The position numbers and the translations under genes were made by a program. Source: Phytopythium helicoides (lineage: Eukaryota; Oomycota; Peronosporomycetes; Pythiales; Pythiaceae). Taken from it: a stretch of DNA of 64,000 bases. The stretch is taken from the NCBI GenBank assembly GCA_024867545.1, contig JANFNE010000003.1, positions 1,426,001 through 1,490,000 of the forward strand, in the 5' to 3' direction. Shown piece after piece: positions 34,420-44,941 of this stretch (within the stretch, counting starts at the first letter, position 1; every line of letters starts with the position of its first letter). The notes below the pieces were generated by a model. The model was not told where the DNA came from, did not search any database, and saw nothing but the letters and a program-made list of their open reading frames with translations.

Positions 34420-35977
34420 ATGGATGAGACCGATAGTGGCGACGCGCTGCTTGACGAGCTGCTGGAGCTCGTGGCGCGCGACGCCGCGGCTTCCGCGAGT
34501 CTCAGCGGGTCTCCAGGCGTGTTTAGTGCGCTCTACGCCAGTGAGGACTCGCTAGTAGCGCTCCAAGCTGAAGAAACGAGAGCGCCTGGCGTTATAAGTG
34601 AGCGATTTGGTGAGGCGCGACCTTGAAGCGTTTGCTGAATAGGATGCTGCTTTCTGCAGGCTCTGGGAAGGAGAAGGAGGAGAAGATGAAGTACCAGCGC
34701 AAGAGCGACCCGAACAGAGTGCGCAACGCGCGAAACGCGGAGATCCGCGAGCTCAAGCGCGAGATCGACGACCTGAGCGCGCTCCTCAACTCGCTGCAGA
34801 CGAAGAGCAAGACCAAGCGACGGCTGAGCGCAGATTCAAATTCATCCAGAGCTGTAGAGAGCCTTGCTCAAAGTAGAGAAGGTCTTGTCTGGGAAGAAAT
34901 TTGTCGGGACCAGCAGCTGCAGAGGGCTCGAGCGGAGAGAGAAAACCTGAGGCTGCGGGAGGCTGTGGGAGGCTACAGCAAACGCACACTTTCTTTACAT
35001 CGATCCGTGGTGAGGTCTGCAGAAGGTTTGGTACGTTATTACCTGCTGGTTCAATTGTGCTGATTTCGAGTGATTAGTGCAGTTCTCTGATTGATTCGAC
35101 TTTCTTGATGTCCACTTTGTAGCGAAATGCCAACGACCTGTACTCCCGACTTATCAATCGCGTCTACGAGCTGCCTATCGATCTGGACGCTGACACATCG
35201 CTTTACAATGAGCTGGTAGAAGAAGTCGCAGTACTCCATGACGAGGCAGACATGATGCTTCAGCTAAATGGACTAGCAGAACCGAGCTCAGAGCCTTGCA
35301 GCGGAGCGAATATCCACGACTGGGGCACTCGGCGCAGCCTCGACATCTTTCTTCGCAATTTTCTTCCCTTTGATTTGGACTCTACCGACGACGTTATTTG
35401 GCACTTTTACAGCGGCACAGGCAAGCATCGTGGCCCGTTGTATTTCAAGAGCACCAAGGTACTACCTGCCACCTATGAGCTGCCAATGCTCTGGTAGCTA
35501 ACTGGTTTCTGGTGCTCGTATCGACAGAAGTTGGGATCCTCGAATGATATGGTGCTGGAGAAATATGCGCTAGAGCTTTTCGCTAATTATACTCCAGCAG
35601 ATTTTCGCTACCGACAGGTCATGCGGAGATACAAAGAGGGTGACAGAGTCAAAATCGTTTGGGTTGGAATCATCGAGCCTTTGGAGCTCGCCAACAAATC
35701 GTTCACCCGACTGAGATTTCAGTCGAAGGGCTACATGGTGTGTGAACCCATGAACTTCCCATCGACACCTCCATACACACATTTTCGACGCTGCCAGCGG
35801 TTCACGCCGTATCTAACTGGTGCCCCGAACGACAACGAGTTGAAAGAAGCCAAACAGGACTTTGGTGCTATCATGGACTTCATGATAAGCCTCGATAGCG
35901 CCAACGTGCATTTTCAGCAGTTCCAGGACGAGCTGCTGCGTCAATCGATGGATAAGCAGCGCCGCAAGCAGTCGTGA
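34420..35977 (+). CDS. bZIP/START-like family protein, subfamily X (X1, full length)
   Basis: Four exons, 34420-34597, 34660-35030, 35123-35458 and 35528-35977, introns of 62, 92 and 69 nt, all GT-AG and in phase, 444 aa. Acidic start MDETDSGDALLDELLELVAR. Basic segment KYQRKSDPNRVRNARNAEIR with leucine heptads, then VWEEICRDQQLQRARAEREN. START-like half: VYELPIDLDADTSLYNELVE, FLRNFLPFDLDSTDDVIWHF, KHRGPLYFKSTK, FRYRQVMRRYKEGDRVKIVW, CQRFTPYLTGAPND, end helix FMISLDSANVHFQQFQDELL. It is the only complete X gene of the tandem array; the three copies downstream have lost the first exon and the bZIP. Its last exon was also copied, inverted, to 57.7-57.95 kb. Confidence 0.85.
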
Positions 35978-36661
35978 TCGTTAAAAGGTCGAGCTTTACA
36001 AGTTGCTTTTGGGCTCCAATGTTTCGCTCCGTTGTCAGATGCACATATTGTAGGCTAGTGACGCTATCAACAATTTGCTCATCGTGACAGTCCAGGATAC
36101 CCGTTGGAGGTTTTGACGCGTGACTTGATCAGAACTCCATAGCGTTCATGCGAAACCGTGCCACAGAACGTAGGACTTTGCGGGCATGCATCAATCACGC
36201 AGATAGCTACTTGACCAATTGGCGATGCTCTTGGCCGGTGAAGTATCCAGAAACATCTGTGCGAACTCTCTAGCCGATGGGCACGACGCACAGTTCACTG
36301 CTAGCAAAAAATTGTGTTCGGAGTCAAACTTGACACGTGATCTCTCCATGGAGTGCGTGCGTGTGTCCTGCCTCAGCTTACTCGAAAACCGACAGCACCA
36401 CATCTAAATTGAACATGTGCACCGCCTCAGGAAAATCCAGTGGCATGTCACAAGCTCGTCAGTGCCGTTCAGTCGTGAGTGCAAGTGGTTATACTTGTAG
36501 CTTTGCTCGAGGCTCTTGCTCGACTCGAGCAGTGGCCAGTCTTGTCTTTGTTTCCAACAGAAAGTCCAAGTGGTTTTGCATTGTTCAAACCGTGTGACAC
36601 AAAATCGATGGCTCACTCAGCTCACTCAGCTCACTCTGACTTCATCGAGCTGGCAGCGACC
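35978..36661. other. Intergenic region of the repeat unit, with a ctcactcag repeat before the Y start
   Basis: About 680 bases between X1 and Y1, present again at 41564-42237 and 47367-48040 and inverted at about 57043-57731. Near the end, gctcactcagctcactcagctcactctgac (about 36611-36640) repeats a 10-mer. It begins with an in-frame ATG at 36608 that would add MAHSAHSAHSDFIELAAT to Y1. In the 54.6 kb copy the equivalent ATG runs into a stop, so it is more likely an upstream leader ORF than the true start. Confidence 0.5.
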
Positions 36662-38163
36662 ATGGACCTCGACGAATTTGAGTTGATCATGCGAAGCGCT
36701 CATGAGCTCTTCGATATGGATGATGCGTACAATCTATCCCCGTCAATGCTATCTGCCGACTCTCCTTACTTGGCTTTCTGTGTCAGCCTCGATGAACTGC
36801 TCTCAGTTGATGAACAAGTCGTCGCACGATCAGACGGATCCAGCGAGTCGTCATCGACCACTTCGCCCACACAAGGTAGAGCTCCAGAGGATATCAAGAA
36901 AAGTCGTGCACTGACGATGCGAAGGAGAGAGACTCATAAAGATCAAGTCCACAAGCTGGAGAACGAAATCGAGCGCCTTGCCGCACAGTTGCAGGAAGCA
37001 CAGAAGAGAGCAAAAGAGTTGGCCTCGGTTCGGAATTCCACAGGTGCTGAAGCAAGCAGATGCACGAAGGGCTCTTGTCACTGTCAACCGATGTGGAATG
37101 CAATTGCGACAAAGCAAAGACAATATCGTGAGAGAGCAGAGGCCAAGAATGTGCATCTACGCAAGCTGCTCGAACTGCAGAGCCGATATTTGCGCACTGT
37201 GCGGCGCGCTATATTAAAGCAACCGAAGCGAATGGTACGTTCACTTCATGTACAAATGTAGTAATTTTCGCATGGGTTCCCTGCTCATTCGTTGATGATA
37301 TGGTAACAGGAGGTGGAAATTGAAGCCAATGAAGTCTCTCCTACAATAAATTGCCGTGAATGGTGCGAGTTGGAATCACCGAATATCTTTGATAGCCTCC
37401 GATCCCGGTTGGACAAGAAGTACGCTGAAGTCGATCACGTCTGGGCAGTGTTTGGAATTGCCGACCAATCAATTCCCAGCCGAAAATGCCTCACAACGAC
37501 CGAGTGTTTCCGCGATAGTGCACATCTTGAATTCACTACACGCTCCAGCTTGCCGTTTGGGATCGGTGCTGTTGAGAAGATGGTGTGGAACTACTTGGCT
37601 GATATTCGTCTCCGCCAGCCATCCGTGCAATCTGTAAAGGTACAGTTATCGATTCAACTTGACGGGTCCGGGAGTGTACTAACGTGCGTTGAATTTTCCT
37701 TTAGCTATTGGACACTAATGATGACACAGTCAAAGTCAGCATGAGCATACAAGGTATCTACAGTGGATTCGAGATTTCCAACTCGGTCAGCTGCATTACT
37801 CGCAAGTTTGATGAGGATGGCCGTATCGTATTTGTGACAGTCTCTGAGGCGAAACCTGAGATGAAAGGACAGACGGTTGTTGAAGGCGTCACGATCATCT
37901 CGACGACAATTCGTGTATTGAAGCCTGGAAGTGGTATGCCCGATGGCTCTCGTGCGACCATAGTCGAGTCTTGTTGGAGCGCAAGAGTTTTTGATGTTGA
38001 CGGAGAAACCAAGTGTCCACCCTGGAGGCTCAAGCCTTTCCTTGAATTTGGAGTTCAGGCGATGGAAGCAGTGATCGCACAAGAGCATGAAATCGTGGAG
38101 GACCTTCTTGTACAAAATATGATCGGAGAAACGTTGAGTAGTGACTTTCGCCAAGTGCATTGA
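36662..38163 (+). CDS. Subfamily Y protein Y1 (coiled-coil/START-like)
   Basis: Exons 36662-37234, 37310-37639 and 37705-38163, introns of 75 and 65 nt, 453 aa. The start MDLDEFELIMRSAHELFDMD is the one conserved across Y genes; an ATG 18 codons upstream is in frame. Helix RRRETHKDQVHKLENEIERL (about 88-107). Cys cluster C134, C139, C141 (C-T-K-G-S-C-H-C), then QPMWNAIATKQRQYRERAEA. START-like half: LEFTTRSSLPFGIGAVEKMV, RQPSVQSVK, FEISNSVSCITRKFDEDGRI, GSGMPDGSRATIVESCWSAR, end EHEIVEDLLVQNMIG. The weakly basic helix makes classical bZIP DNA binding doubtful; the Cys cluster could bind metal or sense redox state (inference). Copies at 42238, 48041, 57042 (minus) and 57951 (partial). Confidence 0.8.
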
Positions 38164-38904
38164 GAAAGTGGCAGATGTGGTACAACTATAATCATGAATG
38201 TGCACAAATACGCTGATGGCTTCGTCTTTCTACCAGTGTCGGTAACTGCAATAGATTCTAGATGGTGTTGAGGCACGTTTGGACTATTTCTCGGCCTCGG
38301 AATGCATGTTGACGATATTCGAGTACTGTACGCATTCTTGCTCGAAACCCTGTGTGACTCATTTCTCGTAATCACAGATTACTGGTCGAGATTGAGTTGG
38401 AAGACGGGAAGGCAAACGTTCGAGCGTTAGTACGAATCCTAAACATTGTTTACCATACAACAATTCCTCACGGAAAGGGCTTATATGGTTGTTGAGAACT
38501 CAACTTTTCTTCACCATAACTCACAATATCGATAGTCGTCGTTCTCTGTTCGTGTCTATGTGGAACAACGATTAGTCTCAAAGCGGTAGCGATCTGCAAA
38601 GGGGCGGTGCGATATATCCATTATGCTCCGTACGTGGTGTGCCAAGCCAAGGATTCCAGCACCTCAGCATACAGAACCTATCGATACGTTGGACGCGTGC
38701 ACCGACACACCAAAAACTACAGACCCAACTGTTCCTTAAGTACGAGGAGTTGTATACACATGAGCTCTGTTCGACCACGAACAGTGGCCAGCCTCGTCTC
38801 TATTTCATACAGAAATTTGTCGTGCTCGGCCCGTGTGACACAAAGCTCAATCGATGGCTCACTCAGCGCACTCACATTCTGACTTCACCGTGTTGGCAGC
38901 AACC
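38164..38904. other. Intergenic spacer upstream of a Y 5' stub
   Basis: About 740 bases with no gene recognised; repeated at 58805-59547, where it leads into a full-length Y gene. That identity shows the spacer is the natural promoter region of a Y6-type gene. Confidence 0.55.
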
Positions 38905-39048
38905 ATGGATTCTGACGAATTCGAGATGTTCATGCAGAGTCTCGATGAGGTCTTCGATATGGATGACATGGGAAACCTGCCGATGCTGTCTACCGACCCT
39001 CCGGACTTGACAGATTTCCGCGAGAACTGTCATACACAGCATCTCTGA
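38905..39048 (+). pseudogene. 5' stub of a Y gene immediately upstream of CRN1
   Basis: Begins MDSDEFEMFMQSLDEVFDMD and continues MGNLPMLSTDPPDLTDF, as in the Y gene at 59548. It then departs from it at about 39020 (frame ends at 39048). All downstream Y sequence is absent and the CRN gene begins 96 bases after the stub. This is the left breakpoint of the CRN-bearing segment. Confidence 0.8.
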
Positions 39049-39143
39049 ATTGGTCATAAAAGCGGAATCAACTAATGAATTGCAAAGTGAATTGTAGGAT
39101 GAATTCACACGAATTGCGCTTTGGTCAATCTTCAAAAAGCAAG

Positions 39144-40199
39144 ATGGCGGAAAGACTGGTTTGGTTTCTTCTCGTCGATCAGGAGGGGGCGGCGTTCAAG
39201 GGGACAAGCGCAGATTGTGTGAATCTCCCTTCCAACTATGTGATCGCTCAGCTCAGAGATGCTGTGAAAGCGAAGTATCCCAACGTTCTCTCTCAAACGG
39301 ACGCTGGCCAACTCCTCGTCTACGCCGACAAGACGGCGTTCGATGCGAATTCTGCGGATGTTCCCACCAATTTGCAACCCGAAGATGGTATTGGGCAATA
39401 CGGCGCAAGTGATGCGAAGATGTATGTGGTGGTTCCAGACCAAGAACCGACGGTAACGAGTGGTGTTGCTGTGCCGACCAATCCACCGACTGCACCGCAT
39501 CCGCATCGCTTACAGCGTTGGTCGAAGATCAACCATATTCTCGCGCGAAACAAGAAGAAGAAGGCGCGTACGGATGAAGAAGGCTTTACCACTCCTTATT
39601 CTTCATCGCGTTGGACTGCAGTTGGTCCAGTGTTTGACGAGGACCGCATCAATTATGCGGAACATGTTCATCCTATACCCGCAAGTGATTTGGAGGTGCT
39701 TTCGAAAGTGTTGACCTGGATAATGAAGTGCTTCGGCTCGACTCTGATCGACTTGAAGGACAACGAAGCGGAGCGACTCCACGTGATTGCACCAATCCTC
39801 TGGGCTGTCGTTCAGCTCCTACCTGATGTCACCATTTATATTGAACAAGACTTGGATGGCAACCGTGTTGATGCGCATGGGCACTTCGAATTTGTCCTAG
39901 TGCGTGGTGATAGGCGTGTCTGCATTGTGGAAGCCAAAGAAGAGAAGTTTAAACAAGGAATGGCGCAAGCTCTACTTAGTTGTGAGGTCGCTGCAGATCT
40001 GGATGACAGCCACGAGGTATACGCTGTGGTGACGAACGTCGAGAAGTGGATATTCTTGAAGAGTTTAGACGAGGAAATCTTGTGTGACGAGTTTAATGCT
40101 CTGACGTTTGGTGAGAACGGTGTACCACATGCGACGCAACTTAAAAAGATCACTGGAAAGTTGCATTCTATGCTAACGGACCAGCGACTTGAGCAATGA
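39144..40199 (+). CDS. Crinkler (CRN)-type effector candidate CRN1, PD-(D/E)XK-like C-terminus
   Basis: Intronless, 351 aa from the ATG at 39144 (context AGCAAGATGG); an in-frame ATG at 39075 would add residues not shared with the other copies. N-terminus (1 to about 100) resembles the CRN header, a ubiquitin-like fold: LVWFLLVDQEG, LRDAVKAKYPNVLSQTDAGQ, LLVYADK (57-63) at the place of the LFLAK/LYLAK motif, and MYVVVPDQEP at the place of HVLVVVP. A Pro-rich linker with basic KKKKAR follows. The C-terminal domain has HFEFVLV (E249) and IVEAK (E263, K265), the acidic-ExK layout of PD-(D/E)XK nuclease-like folds. No clear signal peptide is visible. CRN proteins are oomycete effectors that act inside host cells; nuclease activity here is inferred from motifs only. 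Confidence 0.82.
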   Translation: MAERLVWFLLVDQEGAAFKGTSADCVNLPSNYVIAQLRDAVKAKYPNVLSQTDAGQLLVYADKTAFDANSADVPTNLQPEDGIGQYGASDAKMYVVVPDQEPTVTSGVAVPTNPPTAPHPHRLQRWSKINHILARNKKKKARTDEEGFTTPYSSSRWTAVGPVFDEDRINYAEHVHPIPASDLEVLSKVLTWIMKCFGSTLIDLKDNEAERLHVIAPILWAVVQLLPDVTIYIEQDLDGNRVDAHGHFEFVLVRGDRRVCIVEAKEEKFKQGMAQALLSCEVAADLDDSHEVYAVVTNVEKWIFLKSLDEEILCDEFNALTFGENGVPHATQLKKITGKLHSMLTDQRLEQ

Positions 40200-40384
40200 C
40201 GAGTTACGTTAGTTTGGAAGTGCGATTGTCATCTCATACACCATATTGTTGCCTCTCCTTCCATTTGAACTATATGAGTGAGTGATCGAATCCACGTAGT
40301 TTTCATGGGTCCCCATTTGGGGGCAACGAATCCATGGCTTGCTGTGCGTCCTCTCCTGTATTGAGCTCAGTAGCACTCAATTCC

Positions 40385-41563
40385 ATGAAGAGCAAGACCA
40401 AGCGACGGCTGAGCGCAGATTCAAATTCATCCAGAGCTGTAGAGAGCCTTGCTCAAAGTAGAGAAGGTCTTGTCTGGGAAGAAATTTGTCGGGACCAGCA
40501 GCTGCAGAGGGCTCGAGCGGAGAGAGAAAACCTGAGGCTGCGGGATGCTGTGGGAGGCTACAGCAAACGCACTCTTTCTCTACATCGATCCGCGGTGAGG
40601 TCTGCAGAAGGTTTGGTACGTTGTTACCTGCTGGTTCAATTGTGCTGATTTTGAGTGATATAGTGCAGTTCTCTGACTGATTCGACTTTCTTGATGTCCA
40701 CTTTGTAGCGAAATGCCAACGACCTGTACTCCCGACTTATCAATCGCGTCTACGAGCTGCCTATCGATCTGGACGCTGACACATCGCTTTACAATGAGCT
40801 GGTAGAAGAAGTCGCAGTACTCCATGACGAAGCAGACATGATGCTTCAGCTAAATGGACTAGCAGAACCGAGCTCAGAGCCTTGCAGCGGAGCGAATATC
40901 CACGACTGGGGCACTCGGCGCAGCCTCGACATCTTCCTCCGCAATTTTCTTCCCTTTGATTTGGACTCTACCGACGACGTTATTTGGCACTTTTACAGCG
41001 GCACAGGCAAGCATCGTGGCCCGTTGTATTTCAAGAGCACCAAGGTACTACCTGCCACCTATGAGCTGCCAATGCTCTGGTAGCTAACTGGTTTCTGGTG
41101 CTCGTATCGACAGAAGTTGGGATCCTCGAATGATATGGTGCTGGAGAAATATGCGCTAGAGCTTTTCGCTAATTATACTCCAGCAGATTTTCGCTACCGA
41201 CAGGTCATGCGGAGATACAAAGAGGGTGACAGAGTCAAAATCGTTTGGGTTGGAATCATCGAGCCTTTGGAGCTCGCCAACAAATCGTTCACCCGACTGA
41301 GATTTCAGTCGAAGGGCTACATGGTGTGTGAACCCATGAACTTCCCATCGACACCTCCATACACACATTTTCGACGCTGCCAGCGGTTCACGCCGTATCT
41401 AACTGGTGCCCCGAACGACAACGAGTTGAAAGAAGCCAAACAGGACTTTGGTGCTATCATGGACTTCATGTTAAGCCTCGATAGCGCCAACGTGCATTTT
41501 CAGCAGTTCCAGGACGAGCTCTTGCGTCAATCGATGGATAAGCAGCGCAGCAATCAAATGTAA
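40385..41563 (+). CDS. Subfamily X copy X2, lacking the acidic and bZIP exons
   Basis: Sequence matching X1 starts abruptly at about 40385 with ATGAAGAGCAAGACC, the linker after the zipper, so first exon, basic region and leucine heptads are all missing. An upstream in-frame ATG at 40334 would add 17 unrelated residues. Downstream the gene is intact: exons 40385-40615, 40709-41044 and 41114-41563. It keeps VWEEICRDQQLQRARAEREN and the whole START-like half, ending RQSMDKQRSNQM. If expressed it would give about 338 aa without a DNA-binding region. CRN1 ends 186 bases upstream, so it is unclear whether it has its own promoter. Confidence 0.65.
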
Positions 41564-42237
41564 TCGTTAAATGGTCGAGCTTTACAAGTTGCTTTTGGGC
41601 TCCAATGTTTCGCTCCGTTGCCAGATGCACATATTGTAGGCTAGTGACGCCATCAACAATTTGCTCATCGTGACAGTCCAGGATACCCGTTGGAGGTTTA
41701 GAAGCTTGACTTGATCAGAACTCCATAGCGTTCATGCGAAACCGTGCCACAGAACGTAGGGCTATGCGGTCATCATCAATCGCCCAGATAATTACTTGGC
41801 CAATTGGCGATGCTCTTGGCCGGTGAAGTATCCAGAAACATCTGTGCGGTTAATGGGCATGGCGCACAGTTCTCTGTCAGCAAAAAATTGTGTTCGGAGT
41901 CAAACTTGACACGTGATCTCTCCATGGAGTGCGTGCGTGTGTCCTGCCTCAGCTTACTCGAAAACCGACAGCACCACATCTAAATTGAACATGTGCACCG
42001 CCTCAGGAAAATCCAGTGGCATGTCACAAGCTCGTCAGTGCCGTTCAGTCGTGAGTGCAAGTGGTTATACTTGTAGCTTTGCTCGAGGCTCTTGCTCGAC
42101 TCGAGCAGTGGCCAGTCTTGTCTTTGTTTCCAACAGAAAGTCCAAGTGGTTTTGCATTGTTCGAACCGTGTGACACAAAATCGATGGCTCACTCAGCTCA
42201 CTCAGCTCACTCTGACTTCATCGAGCTGGCAGCGACC

Positions 42238-43739
42238 ATGGACTTCGACGAATTTGAGTTGATCATGCGAAGCGCTCATGAGCTCTTCGATATGGATGCT
42301 GCGTGCAATCTATCCCCGTCAATGCTATCTGCCGACTCTTCTTACTTGGCTTTCTGTGTCAACCTCGATGAACTGCTCTCAGCTGATGAACAAGTCATCG
42401 CACGATCAGACGGATCCAGCGAGTCGTCATCGACTACTTCGTCCACACAAGGTAGAGCTCCAGAGGATATCAAGAAAAGTCGTGCACTGACGATGCGAAG
42501 GAGAGTGACTCATAAAGATCAAGTTCGCAAGCTGGAGAACGAAATCGAGTGCCTTACCGCAAAGTTGCAGGAAGCACAGAAGAGAGCAGAAGAGTTTCTC
42601 TCGGTTCGGAATTCCACAGGTACTGAAGCAAGCAGATGCACGAAAGGCTCTTGCCACTGCCAACCGATGTGGAATGCAATCGCGACGAAGCAAAGGCAAT
42701 ATCGTGAGAGAGCAGAGGTCAAGAATGTGCATCTACGCAAGCTGCTCGAACTGCAGAGCCGATATTTGCGGACTGTGCGGCGCGCTATCCTAAGGCAACC
42801 GAAGCGAATGGTACGTTCATTTCATGTACAAATGCAGTAATTTTCACATGGGTTCCCTGCTCATTCGTTGATGATATGGTAACAGGAGGTGGAAATTGAA
42901 GCCAACGAACTCTCTCCTGCAATTAATTACCGTGAATGGTGTGAGTTGAATTCACCGAATACCTTTGATAGCCTCCGATCCCGGTTGGACAAGAAGTACG
43001 CTGAAGTCGATCACATCTGGGCAGTGTTTGGAATTACCGACCAATCAATTGCCAGCCGAAAATGCCTCACAACGACCGAGTGTTTCCGCGATGGTGCACA
43101 TCTTGAATTCACCACACGCGCCAGCTTGCCGTTTGGGATCGGTGCTGTTAAGAAGATGGTGTGGAACTACTTGGCTGATATTCGTCTCCGCCAGCCATCC
43201 GTGCAATCTGTAAAGGTACAGTTATCGATTCAACTTGACGGGTCCGGGAGTGTACTAACGTGCGTTGAATTTTCCTTTAGCTATTGGACACTAATGATGA
43301 CACAGTCAAAGTCAGCATGAGCATACAAGGTATCTACAATGGATTCGAGATTTCCAACTCGGTCAGCTGCATTACTCGCAAGTTTGATGAGGATGGCCGT
43401 ATCGTATTTGTGACTGTCTCTGAGGCGAAACCTGAGATGAAAGGACAGACGGTTGTTGAAGGCGTCACGATCATCACGACGACGATTCATGTATTGAAGC
43501 CTGGAAGTGGTATGTCCGATGGCTCTCGTGCGACCATAGTCGAGTCTTATTGGAGCGCACGAGTTTTTGATGTTGATGGAGAAACCAAGTGTCCACTCTG
43601 GAGGCTGAAGCCTTTCCTTGAATTTGGAGTTCAGGCGATGGAAGCAGTGATCGCACAAGAGCATGAAATCGTGGAGGACCTTCTTGTACAAGACATGATC
43701 GGAGAAATGTTGAGTAACGGGTCTCGCCAAGTGCATTGA
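42238..43739 (+). CDS. Subfamily Y protein Y2
   Basis: Exons 42238-42810, 42886-43215 and 43281-43739; same splice sites as Y1, 453 aa. It starts MDFDEFELIMRSAHELFDMD, keeps the helix VTHKDQVRKLENEIECLTAK and the Cys cluster C-T-K-G-S-C-H-C, then QPMWNAIATKQRQ. Exon 2 differs from Y3 in a few residues (SPAINYREWCELNSPN). Reading frame is undamaged. An in-frame upstream ATG at 42184 (MAHSAHSAHS) is as in Y1. Confidence 0.8.
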
Positions 43740-44027
43740 GAAAGTGGCAAATGTGGTACATCAAAAAATATGAATGTGCACAAATACGCTGATGGCTTCG
43801 TCTTTCTACCAGTGTCGGTAACTGCAATGGATTTATAGATTCTGTAGAGGCACGTTTGGACTCTGTCAACTAAGTTTTTCAAGTAACCAATCCAACATGA
43901 ACCTCAAACCCAGGGTATTTGACTTGAGCTCTATCTCCGTTATGTTCTAGTTCAGAAGCGATCCTAGCACATCGTTGCTTGCACGAAGAACTTGCTCAGT
44001 GTCATGCTCACGCGCTGCTTGTTTTCA

Positions 44028-44234
44028 CTGTAGTGATTGCCGTACCAACTCGTCTTTAAGGTGTTGGAGATGGACATTTGCACTGTCGAGACGCAACATG
44101 AATACTCGTGCTTTCTGAATACTTGCACTACGTGCGCAACCGGAAACGAACGAGTAACGCTTGCTGTAGGTTAATCCAAATTCTCGGAATGAATGCTGAC
44201 TTCGAGTACTCGCACGAAACCCCGTGCGACTCAA
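44028..44234 (-). pseudogene. Reversed remnant of a START-like C-terminal helix
   Basis: The minus strand reads LRLDSANVHLQHLKDELVRQ, the family end helix, ending at a stop near 44025. Upstream sequence (FREFGLTYSKRYSFVSGCAR) is not family-like. The same fragment occurs at 49828-50037 (minus) and 55046-55243 (plus). It lies in the part of the Y-to-CRN spacer that differs between unit 1 and units 2 and 3. Confidence 0.7.
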
Positions 44235-44685
44235 GTCTCGTAATCAAATATTACTGACGTTCTAAAACTCACGTTTGCTCCAGCCAAAATCGCAGTATCG
44301 ATAGTCGACGTTTTCTGTTCGTGCCTATGTAGGACAACGATTAGTCTCAAAGCAGTAGCGATCTGCAAGGAGGCGGTTGTGATATCCGTTACGTACGCGA
44401 CTTGCATCGACTCAAGGATTCCAGCACGACGCCACACAGAACGCTACTGCATACCACACCTATCGATACGTTGGACGGGTGCACCGACTCACCAAAAACT
44501 ACAGACCCAACTGTTCCTTAAGTACGAGGAGTTGTATACACATGAGCTCTGTTCGACCACGAACAGTGGCCAGCCTCGTCTCTATTTCATACAGAAATTT
44601 GTCGCGCTCGGCCCGTGTGGCACAAAGCCCAATCGATGGCTCACTCAGCGCACTCACATTCTGACTTTACGTGCTGACAGCAACC

Positions 44686-44775
44686 ATGGATCACGACGAA
44701 TTTGAGATGTTCATGCAGAGTCTCGATGAGGTCTTCGATATTGATGACATGGGTAACCTGTCGATGCTGTCTTGA
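44686..44775 (+). pseudogene. 5' stub of a Y gene upstream of CRN2
   Basis: Encodes MDHDEFEMFMQSLDEVFDID then MGNLSMLS and a stop at 44773-44775; 29 residues. It matches the start of the Y genes at 17873 and 54593. The remainder of the Y gene is gone and CRN2 starts 167 bases on. Unlike the stub before CRN1, this one ends at once after MLS. Confidence 0.8.
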
Positions 44776-44941
44776 AATGCTGTCATACACAACATCACGT
44801 ACTCGAGAAGTTGAAAGGCACATGGTCACTCCACATGTCATAAAAGCGGAATCAACTAATGAATTGCAAATTGAATTGTAGGATGAATTGCACACGAAGT
44901 GCGTCTCGAGGAAGGAAAGCGGTCAATCTTCAAAAAGCAAG

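Noticed and set aside
36608..36661. Using the MAHSAHSAHS ATG as the start of Y1
   Set aside because: The Y genes at 17873 and 54593 start at MDHDEF and lack this extension in frame, so the conserved MD-DEF start was used.
39075..39143. Upstream in-frame ATG that would lengthen CRN1 by 23 residues
   Set aside because: The extension is not shared with CRN2 and CRN3 beyond the last few residues, while all three agree from MAERLVWFLL, so the start was set at 39144.
43281..43736. Long minus-strand frames opposite the Y last exons (also 37705, 49084 and 58346)
   Set aside because: They mirror the Y exon codon by codon, recur wherever a Y exon 3 occurs, and have no family motif; antisense shadows.
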